Assembly: GCF_012432095.1 (NCBI RefSeq) | Contig: NC_081165.1 | Coordinates: 24,705,681-24,769,680 of the forward strand | Reading direction: 5' to 3' | From: Onychostoma macrolepis | Taxonomy: Eukaryota; Chordata; Actinopteri; Cypriniformes; Cyprinidae | Length of the DNA stretch: 64,000 nucleotides | Part shown: in pieces, positions 27,501 to 39,500 of the stretch | Numbering within the stretch: position 1 is the stretch's first letter | Layout of the letters: each line of letters opens with the position of its first letter | Notes under the pieces: model-generated | Seen by the model: only the letters and a program-made list of their open reading frames with translations | Told to the model about the DNA's origin: nothing | Database searches by the model: none | Program-made: the position numbers and the translations under genes

Positions 27501-30500
27501 TGATGTTCCTGGTTCACTCTTCACATTTCCATCATCTTTACTATATGAGAATCCATCTACATCACTTCCTGGGTTATACAACCTGGAGTCGTTCTCTACT
27601 GCATAGCTCTCTTCCCTCTCTGTCTGAACTTCTGTCATTCCAAGCACGGGGATCACATTGTTTTCTAATTGGGAAGGGGTTGAACCCAAGTGTTGGTTTA
27701 CATTATCTGCTCTTGATGGTTGATCTGAAGGGCTTGATATACCTTCTGTAGATGTTTGGGATTCATTTGATAACCTAGTGCCAAAATTCTTCTCAGAAAC
27801 TTCAGCTATAATTGAGATAAGTTTTCGGCATGCCTCCTCTGAAGCTAGCCTATCACCAAAAGTGTGCAAACACTCATGCATCCACAGGCAGGTGATATTG
27901 AGGTCATGAGCTGGATGACCAAGAACAGATGAAGAGAAACTCCTACAACCCAGACTCCTATGAAGAGCTTGCTGGACATTAAGCCTTGGCCTCCAGAGGT
28001 ACATCCCTTGAAACACTTTGTGAACATCATGCAAAGAAAAGATGAAGATTGGACTGTGTAGGGCAGAAGTAAAACATTCACGCACAGCAAAATACATGTC
28101 AAGAGTCGAGGTTAGGATGCAGTTTGTTATATCTGCAACCCTCTGTATGGGTTGTATTTCTTTCAGCCATGCTTGCAATTTCGTGGAATGGATAGAAAAC
28201 AGGATTTCAGAAGTCATGCTTGGGAGAGCCAAGACGGTGAAGAGTCGAGAGAGACGTGGAGAGATCTGATTGCTGTTGACTGCATTAGGAGCACTGTAAG
28301 AGCCTAGATAATTAACATCTCTTGACTGAAACAGCTTGAAATGAGAGCTGTCTGATATCAGCTGTTCACCTCTAGAAATACACTGACGCAGTGTCTCTAG
28401 AGTCACTGATGTTTTTTCATCAACATCTGCAAAATAGAAGATAAAGAGACTTCAGCTGTTACTTTAATACTAAACAAAATTACAAGTGCTTAAAGGTGCT
28501 GTATGTAATTTGACTCTTCTAAAGCCAAAAAATAACATAATATGTTTGTAGATATTAAGGAAACATTTTACGTTAATATAGCGGTTTCTCTGAAAAATAA
28601 TGGTATAGCCAGTAATTCTACTCTGAAATGTGTGTTCCGGGGGGCAGGCCTGCATGGGTTTTTGCAGTACCCATTTCAACCGATAGCTGTCAATATTGCA
28701 TACTGCACAATGCTCTATGAGCAGAGGAACATTAAAACACAGTAAATCAACTCATCATCTTACACTGCAAGGTTTGTTGCGTGTCCTCAATCTAGCAAAC
28801 CTGTGTGAGTGTCGAGTCTGAGTAGGAGGGAGTGGGAGAAACGGCTCTCTCCACTATTTTGAATTTGGACTACAGTACCCATTTCAACCTCTAGCTGTCA
28901 ATATTACATACTGCACCTTAATTGTTAATATTGTCAACAAAATTACTGAAAATATTTGATAAAAAATGTTTTAGAAATTTTGTCAATGGCATCACAACAG
29001 AAAATTACGATAATTAGTTTACATTAAAACATTCATATTTGTTTTAGAACTTGATCTCCTGAAATAACTTTATACAGTAATTAACCCTGTAAAAAATTAT
29101 CAGTTATGGTGAATGAAAGGTCCATGACGGAGATTTTGTTTTTTTTAAAAGAGACCCTCCAAGCCGTTTACTCAATCCTCTTTTAAAGACTCACCAAATG
29201 GTGCTTCATGAAGGTCATCAATGAACAAAAGAATGTTTGGCTGCTTTAAGACCTCTATGCTCCTCACTTGAGTCCTCTGGTATCTAACTCTCTTGAGTAC
29301 CTTGCACAGTTCAGAAGGGTGAAGGCCTAGACTTGCTGCTAAATGCATGTGTGGTCTTGCATTTGACATTACAGACTTGCACAGCATTGTTTTGCCAGAG
29401 CCAGACTCTCCCACAATAAGGACTGGCTCATGAACATCCAGGAGCATATCCAGGAGATATGCATGTTTTTCATACTGTATCGGGGCAAGAAGTACAGTAC
29501 AATTTATTCATCTGCTGAATGAGGAAAACATATTTCTGATGTTAATATGCACTCTATGAAATAAAAGGCAAACCTGAGGCACAGATGTGAAGAAGAGCTG
29601 TGGACTCTTACGCATGCTGCAGTTGATGAAATTGGTTGTCTCTCTCATTTCCTCACTGAATTCAAAGAAATGCTCAAATACGGTGCCTTCTGGTGGAGTC
29701 TCCACTTTACAATGGCTCATATACAGGGCCTCCCGTACAAAAAGATCAAAATGTGGCCAGTGTCTACAATGAGAACAGGCATATTCTTTCACAAACATCA
29801 TAGCAACATCTAGGATTTAGTATATTCACTTATGAGTTACATATATACCTAGGGTGCAAATGTCCTCCAAACCCCCAAACATAAGCTACAATAAAGATGT
29901 TTCTTGCTTGTAACCCCCATTGAGCAGAGGAAGCTGTGGCATCAGTGCAGGGTGGCTGGAAAACTTGTGCATCTAGTGAAGAGAGAATGTAAGCTACATT
30001 TCTATGAACTGTTAACAAAAATAGTTTGAATCAGGTAAATAAAACTTTTCAACAGGTCAAAAAAGCAGTTCCTCTGCCTGAAATCTGTTCATTTTAAAAA
30101 GATCTAACCCCAGGATATAAAAGTACCCAAAGCTGAAGCAACATCCATAAATGCATAGATTTGTATAATTGATGAAAAGTTATTTGTATAACTTACTTGT
30201 TGTTTCAGTTTTCCTTGATGTGTTTTTCAAGCCTTCTCCCTTCCCAGAATGCTCCAAAAGGGTGTGAAGAATCTTAATGAAGGACATTATTTCCTGCAAA
30301 CCATCTGTAATCCTAGATGATCGTCTGCCTTCACATCGATCACTAGCCATCACTGAAGAAAGTGCTTTGTTTTTGAGAAATACTAGTGTGTCAGGGAAAA
30401 GGTCTTCAGAAAGGTGACTCCACATTTCCAGAGTAATCTGGTCTACATTATGCTCAGTCGACAGCACATTCATTTCACTCTTCCACACAGATCTCCACAG

Positions 30501-33500
30501 ATTCTCTCCAGAAACATATACCAGACTGCAGTGTGTCACTACAGAGGGGGTTGAATTACCAAGGTTTGTGATCTCAGCTAGTATTTTCAGTCTTGATGGC
30601 TCAATTTTCTCTCCTGATGAAAGGTAGAGATGGGGATGTTCAAGATCACAAAGAGTAGTCAAAGAGTCCAACCAACCAGGTCTGCCAAGTGGATCTCCAT
30701 CCAGAACAATCCATTTTTCTTGCTGTTTTTGAACAGTTTCCTCGCTCTTGGAAGGAGCAATGGGCAGAGGCTGTTCTGAGTGTCTTAATGCTCTGGTGAA
30801 AGCTCCATCAATCCAGGAGTTGTCCTGACCAAAATATCCGCCAAAAAACTGTTTGTGGGACAAGGTATTAGGAAATATAACTTCTGTGCTCACAGAAGTC
30901 CAACATGGCTTAGGGAAATAATGATAAATGTCTTTAAAATCCCCTTTAGAATCAATCTCCCGAGTCCTGGACAGTTTCTGAAGTGCACTTGCAAGGGCTT
31001 CGTACAAAGTTGTTTTTCCGCTACCTGCTGGTCCAACAAGCACCACAACATTGGAGAGCTTCAAAGCTTGATGCAAGATCAACACGTTGTGAGGTATTTG
31101 CATGTCTGCATAAAGTCCCTGTTGCTGCAATTCATCTATGACTAAAGATCTAACAATCTTTTTTTCCCCTTCATCAATGAACAGTTGTGGACTTGAAAAG
31201 TACCTCGCTTTCGGAAAGATTTCCTCACATATTTTACAAAACTGTGATGCTCTCTTTGGATCCGAGACAGTATACTGCATGACTGACAGAACTCCTTTAA
31301 TTGCTGCTTGCTCTTCTAAGTCTGCAGTCGCATTAGACTTATTGATAAACTTTAAATGTGATGAATAATGTTCTTCGACCTTCGCTGGGATTGTTTCAAG
31401 TCTTGTACAAGCAGATCCTGTCTCATTCTGACAAGAAAATGTATCTTTATCAGTTTCTTTCAAATGACAAGAGAGATGTAAATGTGCTACAGAAAGAGCA
31501 ATCACATTTCTGAGAAGGACAAGCCATGAGGTCTGATGACCACTGACAAAATCAGGGAGGCAATATGAATCCTTAGCAAGGCTAAAGAGAGAGACCAGGC
31601 GGCGACTTATGGTAGCTGCTTCAGAGAATCCGAATGACATCAGCATCACCTCTGCAATGATTCTATAGTGTGGCTGCATAAATGCAACAGGCCTCATTGC
31701 AATTCTAAGATTTTCTGGTATCTCGGTTGAGTAGCCGTTATCTGAGATTGTGACGCATCCATAGCTTAGCTTGGCCCAAATATTTTTCCCAGCAATGTGA
31801 CATAGCACCTCATTCATTGTCCTGTTATCGTTTTTGATGAATTCTCCACTGCTACACTTCCCAAATGAGGATGTCAACTCATGTGCCTCCGCTTGTTCTT
31901 GTCTTTGAACTGCTGCTAAATGTTGATGAATTTCAGTCAAATGTTGTCCCAACTCAGACAATGTCCCTTGTTCCAACAAATCCACTGAATCAAGCACAAG
32001 CCAAGCCCCAGTTTGAAGAGCACCTAGAATCATTTGGGAAACGACTGAAGAACCAGTGCTTGAACAACACTTCAAGATGACCACTTGTCGTCCCAATGCA
32101 TAACCCAACTGCACAGCGGCATGCTGCTTGCCTGACATGTGGGGTCCACTAATGAAAGCACACTTGAAGCTTGATAAGGCAAGAATTATGCCCATGTAAG
32201 CTTGTTCAGTTGAAGGAGTAGTCACCATCGTCCAGTTATCAGGTCCAATGTATTCATAGCCATATGGCAATTGTGTGCACAGAATATCAACACAGACAGT
32301 CTGATTCTGTTGAGAAGGAAGTAAATCAGAAGAAGGTCCATTATCATTGGGGATAAGGTAATATTTCATAAGCTTATGCCATTCAAAAGAGGACTCCAAG
32401 TCTCCTTTTACTTCAGCAAGCCCATCTGTTTGGCCAGAGTGTTTCATGGTAAGAATAACCAAGGCACGCAGAGCTGTCAAGATTTGGGGTGGTTCTTCAT
32501 TTGAGTGTTCTTTTAAAAGCTGGCACAGATAGTGCAGTTTTGCTGCATTTTGGGACTTGATTCTCGTCCACAAGCCAGTAGTAGAACAATGTGATGATGT
32601 CCGGATCATACTACACCACAACACCTCCTCTGCCACCAAAAGGCATTGTAAAGGAAACTGAGATATTAGATACAAAAGTGAGGGAGGTTCATGAGCTACT
32701 TCTGAATTGTTCTCCTTGCCATTCCCAATCAGGTCTGGGGTGCTGGGTTGCATTTCGATGTTTGATTTTTGCTGGACAGCTAAGCATTTCAGAAATGCCT
32801 GTTTCACTGCTTGATTTAACTTTTGCTCAAAAAGACTAAGCCAAGCCACGGGACTGAGGTTTGACTCAAGAGGACAGATGAAAGGAACATGTTCACCAAA
32901 TTCTCCATATACACCGTGTACGCACATTCGCTCATTACTCAGAGCTGTCAAATCATATGCACAACAAACATCACCTTCAACTTGAACATCAAGTTGCTTC
33001 ACTCCCTTGAAGCATTTCTGCACCAGTGGTAAAAGGGAGGAAGGTGCTGGGAGCTGTAAAGAGAGAAGTTTCATCACCTCTCCATCACTGAGAAAGTAGA
33101 GTCTGGGCAGCTGGCTTCGTGGTGACTCCAAGATGTAGAGCAAGTGTTTAGAAATCTCCTCCATTGCTGTAAGTCCATTCATAAGGACAGCACGTAGACT
33201 CTGTCCTTGTAAACTGTCACTGCCCTCTGTTGTTGTACCCAGTCGAACAAAACTGGATACATATGGGTCATTAACAGTGATCTGAATGATATCACGAAAC
33301 ATCTTATCCACCGGGTGAAACTTCTCTTGCTACAATAGAGAAATTGATTAGTCAGAGAAAACTGCTTCACTTAAACTGCAGTAAACAAACTAAGCATTCC
33401 ATCAAAAACATACCAACTCAGACTTTTGAGTGTGCACTGTGTCATTAAATGTTCTGCTTAAAAAGATCCATTTTTGCTGATATCGTTCAAATATATAAAG

Positions 33501-36500
33501 CAATTCATCTGTAAATAAAGGAAAAAGAAAACAAGAAATCTGTATTTCTTAACACCTTCTACTGTCCAAAAATAAATTTGTTGAACTATGTTGAATATAC
33601 CTAGCTCTTGTAAATGCAGAAGCCAGTGTTCAACCTCTTGCTGAAACTCAGCAACATGAGGAGAACGCAGCATATGAGAAAAGGTCAGAACACTTTCCTT
33701 AGTCTGAGCCAAAAGTGCCTCCAATCCTTCACAGAGAAATGAGAAAAAAAGACTTTTTACTAAAGACAATTATACCATCTGTACCAATGGTTGAGATCAG
33801 TTGTATAGATGAGAGTATATATGTAACTCACCAATGATCGTGTAGGTTTTGCCATCAATAATGTGATGTTTTGGTGCATTTTGAGGTGAGGAACAGGAAA
33901 TAATTTTTTTTTTTTCTTTTACTTCATCTTGCTGTTTCTGGACAGCAATAATAAACCTTTTATGATGGAATTCTGCACGTTCCCAATCCCTCTGGAGTGC
34001 TCTGAATGTCTGTTCCATGTCTGCCTCAGCTTTGGCATCTAGATAGATCTGAAAGCCAATGCACATCCACACCCACAGTTCACAATGATCCAAAAACAGT
34101 TAATGTTAGGTATTCACATTACATGTTTAATAGTATAAACAAATGAGAACCTTATTGATTTTATTTTGATGTTTTTGTAGCTCTTTGGACATGAGATCAG
34201 CCAGCGTTAATTTCCATTCTGAGTAATTAAGCAGGCCAATTCCTACAGAAACAATTATATAATGATAGCATATATGATAGTAGAGGTTCCAAAACTAACC
34301 TGACACTTATGTATGTTTTTGTAATGTCATTTATCTTACCCTTTAAGATGCTTCTCCAGTGCTTGTGCTTCAGTGTGGGGCTGCTCAGCTTACTTAAAAA
34401 AGTGAGTAGCTGGTTGAACCCCTGCAAAATCTGTAGGGTTTTATGCAGCAAAGTATCATGAGAGGGTATAACTTTTGCAGATGCTTCTGCCTGTTGTAGC
34501 CATTCGTTAACCTTGTCTTGGGCTTTAGCCACCACAAACTGCAAAAATATGAATGCAAAAGTACTGTAAAGTTGTATAAATACATGCAAAATCCAAAAAC
34601 TGTTCAGTGTTAATAATTACATACATTCTTGAAGGTTAGTAGCTTCCACTCTTGGATTTGTGTGGACAACACACTCATCAGCTCCCAGAGTCCTTTTCTT
34701 GCTTCCATATTCTGCTGTGCTACTGTCACAAAAGTGAGATCCAGTAGGTGACCTGAAAGAATATATTAAATCACTGACATGAAGCCACTGCATTAAAACC
34801 ATTGGAAGGGAGGTGTTTAGGATCCTGGGCGTATGTCTTACCTCTCAGAATTTCACTGGCTCTGCTCTGATCATTCAGCTGATCAGCAATCACATAGAAT
34901 TCACTACACAATGCTGTCAGCTGGACAAGCATTTCCTTGGGATTCTGGTCAGGGTCAAGATAGAGTCCAGAAGCGGCTTGTGCAACCAAGTTGTCTAATT
35001 CGTTCACTAATGAAGAAACGTTCTTGTCCAATGTATCAAGCATAGAATGAAGCTTCTGGGTAACTATGTCTGCAGCTGGTTTCAGGAGCTGAACAAACTG
35101 ATTCCACAAGTCAACTACCTGCAGAAATAACTGGCTGTCAGATTTTGAGACTCAACTGAATTTGCAATAAAAGAACCAATGACCACACTTTCACATGTAC
35201 CTGCTTCAATGAGAGAATGTTGTTTGGATCCATGTGAGTATAATTCCTTCTCACGGTCTCCTGTAGAGAGTGGAGGTCTTCCAGCCTTTTCTGCATATCA
35301 CCTGACATTCTCTCACTGCGCTTTACCTGCATATAATCATGTTGATTAATTACTCTGTAGTTCACAGTAATCGACCAGTACTGACAAAGCAGTATGTCAA
35401 AGTCAATACCATGTCTGAAAAAACTGTGAAGTGGTGAAAGGTATTTGGCTCAGACTTCATGACTTCCACGGCTCTTTTCAGCTCAGAAATGAGGTTTTCA
35501 GAGCGTGTCTGCGAATCTTCACAGAGTAGCTTCAGCACATCCTTGTCAATGGTGCCTAAAATGGAGCCTTAACACAAAAACAGGACATTAAACATTTATT
35601 TGTTTACTTGATGTACAGACATGATCTCTCCATTTCTAAACTGCACAGGAGACTAATATTTCTGTATACAAAAATTCATTTATTTTCTTCATTAAGAAAT
35701 CATCTTTTAGCAATAACATACAAACTACGTGACTGACCTACCATGAGCTTTGAGACCATTAAGAGGAGGTATATGCTTCTGTCACAACTATAAGTCAGTC
35801 TGATAATATTTTTAATCAATAATTTATTGTTAGTACATTTAGACTGTATTATTGTGGCAATCACAATGCCTTTATTGGATGAGCAGCTAATTCTCTCAGA
35901 AAAATGTGATTGTTGTGAATTTATGTTTTTATTTCCTAACAATGAATGCTAAAAACAAGTCTCTGAAAAAGTGGGCAGCCATGTACACTAATAAACACAA
36001 GGACATTGGATACATATATAGATCATTTTAATTAAATGGAACTAATGTTATTAGTTTCCAGTATTGACTAAAATATAAGTAAGCATATATTCAATCATCA
36101 AGTCCTGTGATTGCTTAACGTAGCTGCTATAACTACACCATTCATCTTTCTTCATTGACAGCCATTCAAGTAGCCGTTTTCTCATGAATGAACAGAAACG
36201 GGAAGAATACAGATCACAAATTTCAAATATACTTCAGTAGACTGCAAATTATTGACTTTTAAAAGCATGCAATTGATGTGCCTGTGATGCTGTAGAAGCT
36301 TAAATTGGTCTCTTTTTAAATTAAATTTCAATTTTAGAAACTTAAAAACACACACCTATATCCTTTTGGATGTTGGACATCACTACAGTGAACAACTTAT
36401 TTGATGTGGTGAAGGATGGAAGCAAGCTGTGAACTCTGTCCATCCAAGAATGAAGTTTCTTGATCAGCTCCTCATATTTCAGGGGGGAAGATCCACGCAA

Positions 36501-39500
36501 GGTCTCTAGCGAGGCTGAACTCCACTGACCGGTGAACAGATGAACATCTGCCAACCAAGAGTGGCTCTCACACAACTGGTGTACCTCTGTAATGGCGACC
36601 TACACAAGAGAATCGAGGGCATCATAACCACAGTGTTTTGTGAAATAGTAATGCTACCGGACATATTCGTACTGTTCTAGGCATGGTGTTTATTTGAATC
36701 TAATGCATACAGATAGAAAAAAAAAAAGTCAGAATACCTGTGTAATCTTGTCCTGCTCATTCTGAATCTCTTGTGTTCCGACATGAACTTTCAAGTTCCA
36801 CTCCAGCAGTCTCTGGGGCAGAGACTGATAATGGCTTCGCACTCTTTGTCCCTGAACTCTGAGAGAGTTCATTTTGACTGGCACTAGGGTTTTGGGTGAC
36901 ATATCATGCTCCTTTTGTGAGGAAACATTGCCAGGACCTGTTACTTCACAACCTTTGGCTGTAAATTTTGAAAAGAAAAAATATAAAATCTGAGAATGCT
37001 ATGCTACATTTTGTGTTTGCTTAATATGAAAAAGATTGTTACTTTTTATTTAATGGTACATGCTCTGCTGGTTACCTCCAGTGAGGTCTTCAACACAACT
37101 GGTGGACAAACAGCTTTTAGAGTCACAAGACAAACTGCAGGAGTCAAGCACCTGTAGATCATATCAACAGTTTAGCACAACCTTGTGTAAAATAATTGTT
37201 TGAATGAGCACTTGTAGTGTACTGTACTTCAAATCTAAAAAGTAGTTTTTTTTTAAAAAACTGTACTTGCAGATAATATCAATTAAATCCATGTCCACTT
37301 AAGAGTACTTAAAAGGATTCACCAAAAAAATGTATATTCTGTCATCATTAATCTGTCATGGTAACCAAACATTGTTTCCCATTGACTTCCATAGTAGGGA
37401 AAAAAATACTATGCAAGTCAATGGCTACCAGCAACTGTTGCCAACATTTGTCAATATCTTCTTTTGTGTTCAACTGAAGAAAGAAATTCAAAATATTAGT
37501 ACATGACATACATGTTTCAATAGAAATTAGTTCTGACTATTAGTTTACCTTAAATAATAGTACACTTTAACCATATTTCAAAGACGTATTTATGAAATTA
37601 CATATTAAAATGTACTTAATGTACATCCTACTTAAGTGGGTCAAACACTTTAAAGTTCAGCTTTACAAGGTTCTTTTTTCCAAGGGAATACTTTTCAATA
37701 CATACACAAATGCAGTGAAAAGTAATTATTTGTAGCAGGAGATTTGTACTAATAAACTAATAACACAAAGGTTACAGATGGAATAATAATAATGGTATGA
37801 AAAACATTTGAATGAGAAATAAATAACTCTAAAATTTGACTAATTCTTGCACTATAGCAAGACCACGATTAATCTATTCTTTTCTCACCTGCAGGACAGA
37901 ATCTGCTACTGATAACAACGCTCCAAGTAAAACCTCTTGAAACAACTGCAATGGAGGAAAAACAGTAAGCTGACAATCTGCTCCAAGGATAATCTCTGTC
38001 TGGAAGAGACCACCCTGTTGCTCCCGTTCTCTCTGAAAGAGAGTTTAAAAGTCAGATCATCAAAGAGAAATCAAAGTCCAGACTACGTTTAATTCTCAAA
38101 TCAGAATTAAAACATTGTCCCTCACTTTTAAAACATTGTTTAGGAATGTAGTGATCTCCCGCTTTGAGATGGTGACAAGGTTTTGAACAGTCATGCGGTC
38201 AGCTAGAGCAGCGAGGTTTCCCAGCCACTGTATGGCTTGCTCTGCCTGACTGAGCTCTTTCTGTAGGTTTCTGTGGTAGGCAAGCTGAAGGTGTAGGGAT
38301 TGACTGCTCTGGTAGAGCTTTGAGTTCTCCACTTTCATTTGGAGCTCCTGATGTGCTTGGTAACTATTGTCCTTCACCTGCAATTAGATGATATTAAGAG
38401 CAGTGTATATTTCTTAACATTAAAGAGATACTTCACCCAGAAATTAGTATTCTGTGCAAAACAAAAGCAGCAAGTCTGAAGAATGTTCAAGCTTCTCTCT
38501 TGCATACACTGTGGATGGAGATCAGGGATGAATTCCAAGGACAAGAAAGGATCATTACAATAGTCCATGTGCTATATTCCAAGTCTTCTGAAGTGTGTGA
38601 GGAATGTAAATCATTATTTACTGAAAATGCTTGACAGCCATGGTAATTATTTTATTTCAATATATGGAAAAGAGCAGCTTGCACATTACGCTAAACTGTA
38701 TTTGCATCACATGAAAGAAAGTATGGTTTTTGAATGACATGAGGGAGTAAATGAATTTAGAATTTTGAGTGAATTGAAATATAATACCTTACTAAGTATA
38801 TATTAAGGAAATATATATTTACCTTACTAAGTATCGTGAAGCGACAATGTAGGAAACTATATAAAGAAACTTGAGCTGCCTGATTCTTTTCCATGAGTGC
38901 AGTTTGGAAATCTAACAGTGTATAAGTCCTGAAATCATCATGTGGCAGCCAGCTGACTTGCTTTATCTCCTCAATTAATCTAGAAAAAATAAAAGAAGCT
39001 TTTGAGATGAGCAAAATTTTAGGTCCTTGCACACTGAGTCCGAAATTCTCATCCGAACTTTTTGCACGTTAAAGAATATATACGACCTCACTTTGTGTTA
39101 ATCACGTTTACACACACCCCCCCACACCCCCCAAATTTCGGACTCGGTGTGCAAGGACCTTAACACTCATCTTTAATTTAATTTAAGCCTGTAAAGCCTG
39201 ACATATGAAACAATAGTCAGAAAAATCTATTTTTGTGAACCTTTTTGTTTTTGAATCAGGCTTTTATGGCTCATATTGTATAATACAGTGAGAAAATATT
39301 TGTTGAGGTTGATGATACTGATACGGCCAAAAAGTAATACAAAATTCTGATAGCTTGTAATGTAAATCAATGCAATCTTTATAACAGACTATTTACATAA
39401 AATGCATATAAATATCAGTTGTCACTCTATATCTTCCTGTAGTTTCAAAACATATAATGCAATGATGATTGAGAGATGACCAAATAAATGTTCCTCAAAA

